NCBI GenBank assembly: GCA_965249455.1
Contig: OZ252236.1
Location: forward strand, 4,340,001-4,404,000
Origin: Jiulongibacter sp024742395
GTDB taxonomy: Bacteria > Bacteroidota > Bacteroidia > Cytophagales > Spirosomataceae
Direction: 5' to 3'
DNA: 64,000 bases
Positions 9,041 to 17,577 of this stretch are shown here, one piece after another. Position 1 is the stretch's first letter; every line of letters begins with the position of its first letter. The notes beneath the pieces are model-generated. The model saw nothing but the letters and a program-made list of their open reading frames with translations, did not search any database and had not been told where the DNA came from. Both the position numbers and the translations under genes were made by a program.

Positions 9041-12000
9041 TTAAAAGGTTGCATTTAGACCAAAAGTAAAGACTTGGGCATTAGGATATTCGCCATTTGA
9101 AAAACCTTGGGCTATATTGCCCAGCCCACTAGTGCCAAATCTGCTGGATTCAGGATCTATCAGTCTAAAGTTAGATAGGATAAAGAGGTTTGTGCCAGCA
9201 GCATAAGCCGTAAGTGATTTCAGTTTTCCGTTAAGTTTAGTACTAGGCACATTATAACCTATTCTTGCTGTTTTTAAACGGAAGTGCGAGCCGTCCTCTA
9301 CAAACAACGAGTTTGGGATTTGGCCTGTAATCGCATCTGAGCCAGCCCTTGGAATATCTGAAGTAGGGTTCTCAGGAGTCCACCTATTAACGACCTCTTT
9401 GTATTTTGGATTTTCTCCACGCTGAAGAAGGCCAACTTGAGATCTTAAGTTATATACTTCGTTTCCTTGTGTTCCTTGAAAATAGAAAGAGAAATCCCAA
9501 TTTTTGTACGAAAAGGAGTTTTCCATTCCATAAATGAAGTCAGGCTGAGGACTTCCAAGTACAACTACATCTTGATTTGAAATTATACCATCACCGTTTA
9601 AATCTTCATAACGGGGCCCTCCTACTACTTGAGAACTCAAACCAGAAGCATCAATTTCATCTTGACTTTTCCACGTGCCCAAATAACGTACTCCAGTGAA
9701 AACAGGAACGGTTTCACCAACTATTATTCTAGTGTTCCCTGAACCTCTGATAGCGTCTACTACGACATCAATAAACTCAACATCACCAAGATCTAAGACT
9801 TTATTTCTATTACCGGAAAGTGTAAGGGTGCTATTCCATGAGAAGTTAGGTTTTGTAATATTTTTGGTATTTAAGAGTAATTCCAAACCTTGGTTTTGTA
9901 GTGAGCCAATATTTTGAAGTTGGCTGGTGAAACCAGTTTGTCTTGGAATAGTTACATCAAGCAATAAATCCTTAGTTTTTTTATGGTAGTAATTTAATTC
10001 TGCAAAAAGTCTACCATTTAGCATTGAACCTTCCAAGGCCACGTCAATAGATCTAGTAGTTTCCCAACCTAAATCCGGATTCGCTGGACGACCTAGGGTT
10101 AAACCTGGATTTTCTAAACCGTTTATAGTCGTATTAGCTTCTACAAGTATGGCTTTTGTTCTGTATGGGTCAATAGCCTGATTACCCGCAATTCCATAAC
10201 TTGCCCGAAGTTTCAAGTCCACGAAGAAAGATTGGTTTTGCATGAATGGCTCCTCGGTTATTTTCCAAGCAGCTGCAGCAGAAGGATAAAATCCAAACTG
10301 ATTTCCGGGAGCAAAAACCGAGCTACCATCTGTTCTTCCTACAAGTGTTAACAAATACTTGTTCTTATAGGTGTAATTCGCCCTACCAAAGAAAGAGACA
10401 ATTTGGAAACCTGTATATCCACTGGTTACCACTGCCCTTCTTGGGTCAGAAAAAGCAAGATTATTAAAACCTGCAACATCACTTGTAATACCAAAAGCTT
10501 GAGCACCTAAGGTTTCCACTTGCACTTTTTGAAATGAAGCACCACCTAAGAAAACAAAATTATGGTCTTCTGAAGGGTTATATGAATACTGGATGGTGTT
10601 TTCATTGTTCCATCCAACTTCTGCAGTAGTATTTACACTGGCATTTCCTAAATCTCCGACTATTAAAAGGTCAGGACTCTGACTAGATACAAATCTATTT
10701 CTCTTGATATTATTAAACTCTGGATTAAATGTGCTCCTCAGAATCAGATTCTTAACTGGGCTATATTCTAAATAAACTGTTCCTAGAAGGTTATTTGTAT
10801 ATGTTCTATTAGTACTGAGTTCTGAATCGGCTAAGGGATTGCTAAAAGGTGCTCCAACAACATCATTAAAACCGTTATACGAACCATCTTCATTAAATGC
10901 AGGCTGCGTAGGTAATATGGCTAACAATTCACCAAAGGAAGCCGTACCATTGTTTTGATTTATACGAGAATAGTTTACTCTGAAACCAGCTCTAACTTTT
11001 TCACTAAGTCTTAAGTCCAAGTTAGACCTATAAATAAATTTCTGAATTCCTGAATTTTTTATTAACCCATCTTGATTAAAGTAATTTACGGAATTATAAT
11101 ACGTTACATTTCCATTATCCGATGAACCTGCAATTGAAACATCTGCATTGGTTATTGGGGAGGCATCCATCATTAAGTCATACCAGTCTATATTAGGATA
11201 GTCCGATGGATTTCCCGGAAAAGGTTCGGCGGCACTTCTAAATCGAGCATCTTCATTGGTGTAGGCTATTTGTTCTTCTTGGCTCAACTGTTCAGGGACT
11301 CTTGGAACCAGTTGTACCCCAGAATAAACACCCACAGTTACTTCAGGTTTACCACCATGAGCACTTTTGCCACTTTTTGTAGTTACCAATACTACACCGT
11401 TGGCACCTCTGGAGCCATAAATAGCTATGGAAGATGCATCTTTTAATATTTCGATGGACTGGATATCGTTGCTATTAATGTTGTTAAGGTTAAAGTTTGT
11501 ACCTACAATTATTCCATCTATAACCCAAAGTGGTTCGTTACTACCTGTTATGGAGTTTCCACCTCTAACCCGAATAGAAGTTCCTGCACCGGGTGCACCA
11601 CTAGTTTGAGTAACTTGAACCCCGGCAGCACGACCTTGCAAAGCTTGGTCCACACGGGAGTTAGGCACCTGATTGATTTGTTTGGAACTTACACTGGAAA
11701 CAGAACCGGTAAGGTCTGACTTTTTTTGAGTTCCATAGCCAATGACAACAACCTCTTCTAGCTTATTATCTGAATCTAGGCTAATATTTATCTCAGTCTG
11801 ATTACCAACTAATACCTCTCTGGATTGATAGCCAACAAAAGAAAAAACTAGTAAGCTAGTTGAATTGGCTTCTATAGTAAACTTTCCATTAACATCAGTG
11901 GTGGTTCCTTGATTAGTACCTTTTATCTGAACACTTGCCCCTGGTAATGTCTCACCATCTGCAGAAACTGACCCCTTTATGGTTTGTTGAGACCAGGCCA

Positions 12001-12076
12001 ATGTTGTGCTCAATGCCAGAAGCAAAACCAAGATCCCAGATCCAAGTTTGCTCGCGTTTGATCTTGTTATTTTCAT
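9041..12076 (-). CDS. SusC-like TonB-dependent oligosaccharide transporter
   Basis: This 1011-residue outer-membrane receptor has a signal peptide ending near ALSTTLAWSQ. A carboxypeptidase-regulatory-like domain follows (residues about 32-108, with GTTTDVNGKF). Next come the TonB-box-type LEEVVVIGYGTQKK segment, a plug domain with LQGRAAGVQV, IRVRGGNS and IYGSRGANGVVLVTTK, and a beta-barrel ending in an aromatic residue (NATF). It forms a pair with the SusD gene downstream and energises import of oligosaccharides across the outer membrane. Its promoter carries a tandem 10-bp element about 65 bases before the start codon, shared with other genes of this locus. Confidence 0.96.
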   Translation of the reverse strand: MKITRSNASKLGSGILVLLLALSTTLAWSQQTIKGSVSADGETLPGASVQIKGTNQGTTTDVNGKFTIEANSTSLLVFSFVGYQSREVLVGNQTEINISLDSDNKLEEVVVIGYGTQKKSDLTGSVSSVSSKQINQVPNSRVDQALQGRAAGVQVTQTSGAPGAGTSIRVRGGNSITGSNEPLWVIDGIIVGTNFNLNNINSNDIQSIEILKDASSIAIYGSRGANGVVLVTTKSGKSAHGGKPEVTVGVYSGVQLVPRVPEQLSQEEQIAYTNEDARFRSAAEPFPGNPSDYPNIDWYDLMMDASPITNADVSIAGSSDNGNVTYYNSVNYFNQDGLIKNSGIQKFIYRSNLDLRLSEKVRAGFRVNYSRINQNNGTASFGELLAILPTQPAFNEDGSYNGFNDVVGAPFSNPLADSELSTNRTYTNNLLGTVYLEYSPVKNLILRSTFNPEFNNIKRNRFVSSQSPDLLIVGDLGNASVNTTAEVGWNNENTIQYSYNPSEDHNFVFLGGASFQKVQVETLGAQAFGITSDVAGFNNLAFSDPRRAVVTSGYTGFQIVSFFGRANYTYKNKYLLTLVGRTDGSSVFAPGNQFGFYPSAAAAWKITEEPFMQNQSFFVDLKLRASYGIAGNQAIDPYRTKAILVEANTTINGLENPGLTLGRPANPDLGWETTRSIDVALEGSMLNGRLFAELNYYHKKTKDLLLDVTIPRQTGFTSQLQNIGSLQNQGLELLLNTKNITKPNFSWNSTLTLSGNRNKVLDLGDVEFIDVVVDAIRGSGNTRIIVGETVPVFTGVRYLGTWKSQDEIDASGLSSQVVGGPRYEDLNGDGIISNQDVVVLGSPQPDFIYGMENSFSYKNWDFSFYFQGTQGNEVYNLRSQVGLLQRGENPKYKEVVNRWTPENPTSDIPRAGSDAITGQIPNSLFVEDGSHFRLKTARIGYNVPSTKLNGKLKSLTAYAAGTNLFILSNFRLIDPESSRFGTSGLGNIAQGFSNGEYPNAQVFTFGLNATF

Positions 12077-12141
12077 ACTTTTTTATTTTAGGTTTATATT
12101 ACTTGATGCTCAGCAAAAGTATCAGGCGTGATTAATCTTGT

Positions 12142-12161
12142 TATCCTGTACTATGCTGTAA
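12142..12161 (-). promoter_or_regulatory. Tandem 10-bp operator upstream of susC
   Basis: On the plus strand TATCCTGTAC is followed directly by TATGCTGTAA; on the gene strand this reads TTACAGCATA-GTACAGGATA. CTGT recurs at 12146, 12156, 12163 and 12173, so a second degenerate pair may lie beside the first. It sits about 65 bases before the susC start and matches five other sites in this region. Confidence 0.65.
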
Positions 12162-12293
12162 ACTGTGATACACTGTCATTTAAGGACAGTTTTGTTATAT
12201 AATGGTTTTCCCTTTGAAAGGGCATTCAAAGGCATTTCTGCACTTCAATAAATAGCTGAAAGAATCAAAAAAATCTTCACTTTATACAAAAAA

Positions 12294-14402
12294 TCAGGGA
12301 AGAGCAAAAGCTACATATTTATCTTTAGATACAGCTCCGTCTCTACCTCCACCACATGCAATAACTACATATTGTTTTCCTTTTATAGAATAAACAGATG
12401 GGGTGGCAGTACCAGAAGTTGGTAAAATTGCTTCCCAGAGCTTTCTACCATTATCTTTATCAAATGCTCTGATTTTTCCATCGGATGTAGCTGCTATAAA
12501 AATTAGTCCGCCTTTTGTTACTACGGGCCCACCATAATTCTGTGTACCGGTTATAGGATGCCCTGGAATTTTTAATGAATCAACATTTCCCAGAGGTATT
12601 TGCCATATAATCTCTGCCGAATTCAAATCAATAGCTGTTAACTGACCCCATGGTGGCTTATTTAATGGTAATTGGTCACTAAGGTTTAACCTATCAAGAC
12701 CCCCATAAGTATAGGGATAAGGCCAGTCTGCTTTAACTAGCTCTGTCTTCTTCTCTTTACCAGTCAAAAAGTCAACTAATTTATCTATCTCCCTTTTAGA
12801 AAGTTCTTTAAAGGATGGCATTACTCTTCTACCGTTACTAATAATGTAATGTATTTGGGCTCTTGAAAGCGAAATCTTAACATTTTTTAATGATGGAACC
12901 CCTCCAAAAAGTGCCGATCCTTCCAAATTGCTCCCATGACAAGATTGACAATATATACTGTAAAGGTTCTTACCGGGACTTTCTGCAACTAATGGAGCTA
13001 TCTTAGGATACCAAGTTGCATTATTTGAATTTATATAAAGAATTCCGGTATTGGGGTCAACTGCCGGACCTCCCCACTCTCCACCACCATGGTAGCCGGG
13101 AAAAGTGATTGTTCCCTTTACTGTTGGCGGGGTAAACATACCAGTATACTCAAATTCATCCCAAATCTTTCTTGCCTCAGCATTCATTTCTTTACTTCTT
13201 ATCGCTAAGTCTTCAAGTGTAATCTTTTGTTTAGAGAATGGTGGATAAACGGTAGGAATAGGCTGTGTAGGCCACGACTCCTCACCTTCTAACGCTGAAC
13301 GAGGTACTTCTACTTCTTCTATAGGATAAATGGGTTCGCCTGTTTCACGGTTTAATACAAAAAGAAGACCCATTTTGGTAGACTGAGCTACAATATCTAC
13401 TTTTTTACCCTCCTTATTTATGGTGGCAAGAACAGGAGGAGAAGATAAATCATAATCCCATAAGTCATGATGTACAGTTTGATAATGCCATATTCGCTCC
13501 CCTGTGTTAGCATTAAGTGCTATAATACTATTACCAAATAAGTTCGCTCCTATTCTGTCACCACCATATACATCAAAAGAAGGGGAGCCTGTTGGTGCAT
13601 AAACTATTTCCCGTTCCTCATCTAAACTGAACCCTGCCCATACATTTGCTCCACCACTTTTTAAATAGGCATCTTCAGGCCATGTTTCATAGCCGAATTC
13701 TCCCGGGTATGGAATAGTATGAAAGATCCACTTGATTTCACCAGTATGTACATCATACGCTCTAATATGACCTGGAATAGGATTAATGGTTTCTGATACC
13801 TTGCCTCCTACAATATATAAATCCTTAAAAATCACACCTGGCGTGTTCATATGATATCTAAATCCATCCACATCTCTACCTAAACCTTTCGTAAGATCAA
13901 TTATCCCGTTTTTACCGAAAGATTTGATCAACTCACCTGTTACTGGGTTAAGAGCAAACAAATGTTCTCCTGTTGCATAAAAGATTTTTTTACTTCCATT
14001 TTTTTCCCAGTATGCCAAACCACGGTTAAGCCCCTTGGTCATAACTGAGTCCTTATCAGGATTAAACAGCCACTTCATCATACCTGTTTCAGCATCCAAT
14101 GCAAAAAGCTTTAAGCTTGCGGATGTTCCATATAATGTACCATCAATAACAAGTGGATTACATTGAATCATCGATCTATTATTATCACTTTCTTCACCAT
14201 TATCGAACTCCCAAACTTTAACTAACTGACCAACATTTTCTTTGTTAATTTGATCAAGTAAAGAATAATGACTTACCCCTTTATCACCAGAATAAGTAGC
14301 CCAGTTCTCCTTTGAATAATTCCCTTCTGATAATCCTCCACAGGATACCCCTATGAGCGTGATCAATAAAAGAAAACCACCTACTGACATAACTCTTCTC
14401 AT
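12294..14402 (-). CDS. PQQ-dependent dehydrogenase with embedded cytochrome c domain, lipoprotein
   Basis: This 702-residue quinoprotein resembles membrane glucose/quinate dehydrogenases. A lipobox (LIGVSC, Cys21) puts it on a membrane facing the periplasm. The eight-bladed propeller is recognisable from repeated blade segments such as LFALDAETG, IRAYDVHTGEIKW and IIALNANTGERIW, and from HHDLWDYDLSSPP (311-323). A cytochrome c domain is inserted between propeller blades: CQSCH at 485-489 binds heme, with a candidate axial Met at 528 (VMPSF). Such enzymes oxidise sugars or alcohols and pass electrons through the heme. It overlaps the upstream ThuA-DUF1080 gene by 4 bases, so the two are co-translated. 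The substrate is unknown; a sugar from the polysaccharide is inferred. Confidence 0.88.
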   Translation of the reverse strand: MRRVMSVGGFLLLITLIGVSCGGLSEGNYSKENWATYSGDKGVSHYSLLDQINKENVGQLVKVWEFDNGEESDNNRSMIQCNPLVIDGTLYGTSASLKLFALDAETGMMKWLFNPDKDSVMTKGLNRGLAYWEKNGSKKIFYATGEHLFALNPVTGELIKSFGKNGIIDLTKGLGRDVDGFRYHMNTPGVIFKDLYIVGGKVSETINPIPGHIRAYDVHTGEIKWIFHTIPYPGEFGYETWPEDAYLKSGGANVWAGFSLDEEREIVYAPTGSPSFDVYGGDRIGANLFGNSIIALNANTGERIWHYQTVHHDLWDYDLSSPPVLATINKEGKKVDIVAQSTKMGLLFVLNRETGEPIYPIEEVEVPRSALEGEESWPTQPIPTVYPPFSKQKITLEDLAIRSKEMNAEARKIWDEFEYTGMFTPPTVKGTITFPGYHGGGEWGGPAVDPNTGILYINSNNATWYPKIAPLVAESPGKNLYSIYCQSCHGSNLEGSALFGGVPSLKNVKISLSRAQIHYIISNGRRVMPSFKELSKREIDKLVDFLTGKEKKTELVKADWPYPYTYGGLDRLNLSDQLPLNKPPWGQLTAIDLNSAEIIWQIPLGNVDSLKIPGHPITGTQNYGGPVVTKGGLIFIAATSDGKIRAFDKDNGRKLWEAILPTSGTATPSVYSIKGKQYVVIACGGGRDGAVSKDKYVAFALP

Positions 14403-15991
14403 ATACTTCTCCCGTTAAACTTTTGAAACATTTCCAGTTTGCTTATTTGCTTCATATATTTTTTAGGAACCTTGTTTATACCCTTTATCTTTAGCTCTTT
14501 ATAATAGGCTTCAGCACCTTCAGATTGAAGAAGAATCCGGCCACTGGAAAGTGGTTGAGAAATACCATTCAATATGGATTTAGAATTCTCAATAGCAGAC
14601 ACCAACTTTCCGTTGATTATATGAAAACTAGAAGTTCCTAAACAAATTATCTCCAGAGTATTCCAATCACCCACAGGTTTTTCTCTATCCTCCGTCTTTA
14701 ATGATCTTCCTACATCTATCAATTTAGCAGTAGGGCTGTATATACCCCTTACTTCTTTATTAACTATATGAATACTATCTACACGAGCCTGTGCTGATAC
14801 CTTCCCCATTGCTATAAAGTCTCCAAAATGATTTTCTTGTATTTGACACTGTAGTCCACTCATCCAAGCTCTAGCATAAGTTCCTTGCGGACCTACACAA
14901 TGATAAATTATACCACTATCTCTTCGACCAGACTTAGTCCCCCATTTCTTTGCCCCCCATTTAAACTTAGTTTTTAAATGATAATTTCCATATTCCTGTT
15001 TTGTACTTAAACCTCCATAGATTTCACCACTTATGCGAAGGACAGGTTTTCCCTTTTCCAGAACAGTACTAAATACATTTTTAGGATCATTGTTAAAACC
15101 TAAGGGCTTTTTGAACTTACCCTTATCATTATACGTAATAGTGTTCGTATCCACAGGCTCCTTAGGAACCCCTATATATCGATTCCATTTGCTCAAATTT
15201 TGATCTAGTAGATATTCCCATTTATTTTGTTTGTTAGGTACATCCAATCTTTTTCTTCCCCTATTGATCGCCCCAACAAAGTGCTTTCTAAATTCTTCGT
15301 TTTTGTAGATTCCAATCGTTTGTGCAAGTCCAGTGTAAAAAACTTTACCGCCTTCATAATAATGATACCAAACTACGGGATGCTCTTTATCTAATTTCAC
15401 CCTTGAAGTCTGACCCGCATCTAATGTTAAAACAACATTAAAATGAGGCAATGCACTTTCTTTAAAATTGTACCATTCATCTGAAATTTCAAAAGTGTCT
15501 TCTAAGTGATCTGTTGATGGATGCTCATAGGTATGTTTGACAGATATTTTTGCCTTTTGCACTTCAGGTTGACTCTTAAATTGAGCTCCAATCATTTGAT
15601 GATACCAGAGCCAATCATTCTCTGTATTCGATGCAAGATTTACTCCTACAAAGCCTCCTCCATAATTTATAAAACGAGTAAATGCTTCTCTTTCATTAGG
15701 GCCTAGGATATTCCTTGTTATATTAAAAAAAACAAGAACATCAGTTTTTTCCAAAACTCTATCATTAATCACTGTTGAGTCTGCTGAAAAGGTAACTTTC
15801 CAGTTTTCCGAATAAGACCATTCACTTATTTTTTCCATCCCTATTGGAATAGATTTATCCCAAATCCCATTTGTTTTAGTACAAACCAACACATTTAACT
15901 TACCCTGACAGAAAATATTATTTGAAACCAACAGGAAAGAGAAGCTCACTAAAACCTTTATTTGGAGAACAGTATTCCATTTTACTCTCAT
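14399..15991 (-). CDS. ThuA-like / DUF1080 (3-keto-disaccharide hydrolase-like) fusion protein
   Basis: This 530-residue exported protein has a hydrophobic signal (residues 11-28). The first half (about 32-245) is a ThuA-like trehalose-utilisation domain, a class I glutamine amidotransferase-like fold, with GGGFVGVN, a histidine-rich HPVVWYHYYEGGKVFYTGLAQ segment and conserved HTYEHPS. The second half (about 255-525) is a DUF1080/3-keto-disaccharide hydrolase jelly roll, recognised by NYHLKTKFKWG, RDSGIIYHC and MSGLQCQIQENHFGDF. DUF1080 proteins act on or bind 3-keto-glycosides or similar ligands. Co-translation with the PQQ dehydrogenase suggests the oxidised sugar product is its substrate; that link is inference. 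The promoter holds the best copy of the shared 10-bp tandem operator. Confidence 0.85.
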   Translation of the reverse strand: MRVKWNTVLQIKVLVSFSFLLVSNNIFCQGKLNVLVCTKTNGIWDKSIPIGMEKISEWSYSENWKVTFSADSTVINDRVLEKTDVLVFFNITRNILGPNEREAFTRFINYGGGFVGVNLASNTENDWLWYHQMIGAQFKSQPEVQKAKISVKHTYEHPSTDHLEDTFEISDEWYNFKESALPHFNVVLTLDAGQTSRVKLDKEHPVVWYHYYEGGKVFYTGLAQTIGIYKNEEFRKHFVGAINRGRKRLDVPNKQNKWEYLLDQNLSKWNRYIGVPKEPVDTNTITYNDKGKFKKPLGFNNDPKNVFSTVLEKGKPVLRISGEIYGGLSTKQEYGNYHLKTKFKWGAKKWGTKSGRRDSGIIYHCVGPQGTYARAWMSGLQCQIQENHFGDFIAMGKVSAQARVDSIHIVNKEVRGIYSPTAKLIDVGRSLKTEDREKPVGDWNTLEIICLGTSSFHIINGKLVSAIENSKSILNGISQPLSSGRILLQSEGAEAYYKELKIKGINKVPKKYMKQISKLEMFQKFNGRSI

Positions 15992-16052
15992 TTTATTTAA
16001 GTAGGTTAGTAATAAATAGGATTATAAAGTTTAATAATATGACTTTACATAG

Positions 16053-16072
16053 TATCCTGTACTATCCTGAAA
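16053..16072 (-). promoter_or_regulatory. Tandem 10-bp operator upstream of ThuA/PQQ operon
   Basis: Plus-strand TATCCTGTAC is followed by TATCCTGAAA, two nearly perfect direct repeats exactly one helical turn apart, about 61 bases before the start codon at 15991. On the gene strand: TTTCAGGATA-GTACAGGATA. Same orientation and distance as the susC site. Confidence 0.7.
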
Positions 16073-16131
16073 TGGATATTTATTAAGAGGTTATTGATCT
16101 CATTAATTGATTATTCCATAAGAAACACAGG

Positions 16132-17232
16132 CTATTTTGTTACTACATCCCATACTTTAGAACGTTCTGAAGAGCCCTCCGGACCAATAATATTAAGGAT
16201 CACTGTCCATTCACCTCCTTTATTGTAGCGGTGAGAAGGGTTTTGTTCTGTTGAAGAACATCCATCACCGAAATCCCAATGCCATTCCTCCACCGTTCCA
16301 AAAGATTCGTCCTTAAATTGAATCCATCTTTCTTCTCTATCTAATTCTATAAATGACCAATCTGCTTGAAGAGTTTTCCGGTATTTATTTTCTAGAGGCA
16401 TAAGTCGAAAACTATTCAAGTAATTTGCATCAAATACCGATCTTGAATCATGTCCCAGATTCATAAATGCTTCCATTCCGTCTCCATCATATTCTAAAAT
16501 ACACCAGCCAAGACCGATATAGTCGTTTTCAGTAAGTTTAGTTTGAGTAGACATTTCAGGTCCGTAATAATCCGCATGATCAAAGGGCGTAATCCAGAAT
16601 TCCAATTTATAAATACCACGTTCACCATGTTTAAAATTATATTCTTCTGCAGAATGAAAATATGGAAACTCTTTTATCCAGGGAGTATTTCCCCATACCA
16701 TGGCCTGATCCTTATTTTTTGAAGGTGTAAATATGTGATAGTTTTGGGCATGAGCTCCATGTCCTTTATAATGCAAAACTTCTTTGGAGAATCTTCTGCT
16801 GTTTTCATTACTCTTTTTTACTAAAGGCCCACCAGAAAGGTTTCCATCAACAATTACCTCGAAAATGTCTTGCTTAAGCCCTCTATCTTTAAAATCCCAG
16901 TAATCGTCATAGGCTTCCACATAAAAATAAAGTCTGTTCAGGCCTTTTACCCAGCCAACTTTAACATTTATATCATAGTCTGAGGGATTCAAGTTATTAC
17001 CTCTACCAAATTTAGTATCCATAAGCTGATCAAGACCAATATTATAGGTTTCTGGAACCATTTCCCAATCTGTAAAATCGCCATCGATTCGCGGCATCTT
17101 ATCTTTTGGAAACTGAAAAATAGAATATTCCTTTTCTGGAATAATCGATGAAACCAGAAAAAGTAGACTGAATACACCGATAAAAGATCGGCACCATATT
17201 GCCATAGGATATCTCAAACCGTATTTTTCCAT
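16132..17232 (-). CDS. Secreted CBM9-like and PKD-domain protein
   Basis: This 366-residue protein has an N-terminal hydrophobic signal (about residues 11-27). The region from about 35 to 280 is a carbohydrate-binding family 9-like/DOMON-like sandwich: it opens with the typical PRIDGDFTDW segment and contains RLYFYVEAYDDYWDF and YKLEFWITPFDHADYYGP. The C-terminal 80 residues form a PKD domain with WHWDFGDGCSSTEQNPSHRY. It is most likely an extracellular or periplasmic glycan-binding protein without catalytic activity; I see no enzyme motif. It is divergent from the cupin-SMP-30 operon, and the shared intergenic space holds a 10-bp operator on each side. A start at the later Met10 is also possible. 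Confidence 0.75.
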   Translation of the reverse strand: MEKYGLRYPMAIWCRSFIGVFSLLFLVSSIIPEKEYSIFQFPKDKMPRIDGDFTDWEMVPETYNIGLDQLMDTKFGRGNNLNPSDYDINVKVGWVKGLNRLYFYVEAYDDYWDFKDRGLKQDIFEVIVDGNLSGGPLVKKSNENSRRFSKEVLHYKGHGAHAQNYHIFTPSKNKDQAMVWGNTPWIKEFPYFHSAEEYNFKHGERGIYKLEFWITPFDHADYYGPEMSTQTKLTENDYIGLGWCILEYDGDGMEAFMNLGHDSRSVFDANYLNSFRLMPLENKYRKTLQADWSFIELDREERWIQFKDESFGTVEEWHWDFGDGCSSTEQNPSHRYNKGGEWTVILNIIGPEGSSERSKVWDVVTK

Positions 17233-17406
17233 ATTTCTAAAGCCAATTTGTATAATGATTTTTGTGTTTTAACGGAGAGGTAATTTTAATCTTCATTCTT
17301 TACTATTCATGAAAATCTCTTATTTTAACCATAATAGTCGATTGTACTTTCTTTAGATTTTATAAAGTAATTCACCAATAAAATTTGGTTTTTAAGAAAT
17401 CAAGTT

Positions 17407-17426
17407 CATCCTGTACAATACTGTCC
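17407..17426 (-). promoter_or_regulatory. Tandem 10-bp operator facing the CBM9/PKD gene
   Basis: Plus-strand CATCCTGTAC then AATACTGTCC; on the gene strand GGACAGTATT-GTACAGGATG. It is about 174 bases from the start codon, farther than at most other sites, so a long leader would be needed. Confidence 0.55.
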
Positions 17427-17484
17427 CTACTCCGTTATTGTTTCTTGATTTAAAGGCAAAAAATGGGTTATATTTTCTGACACC

Positions 17485-17504
17485 TGACCTGATAGTACAG
17501 GATA
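17485..17504 (+). promoter_or_regulatory. Tandem 10-bp operator upstream of cupin-SMP-30 operon
   Basis: TGACCTGATA is followed by GTACAGGATA on the gene strand, about 73 bases before the ATG at 17578. The second unit is identical to the consensus. Confidence 0.65.
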
Positions 17505-17577
17505 GTTTGTGAAATCTCAAGCTCTAATTTTCTTCTCGAAAATGAATTTAACAACGAATAAATATCATAATTCCTAT

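Larger units (their letters stand above)
17233..17577. other. Divergent promoter region
   Basis: This 345-base gap lies between two divergent start codons. It holds two copies of the tandem 10-bp operator in opposite orientations, at 17407-17426 facing the CBM9/PKD gene and 17485-17504 facing the cupin-SMP-30 gene. Nothing else is recognised. Confidence 0.6.

Noticed and set aside
17509..17577. GTG start extending the cupin-SMP-30 protein by 23 residues
   Set aside because: The extension would bury the lipoprotein signal; the ATG at 17578 gives a standard lipobox at Cys20.
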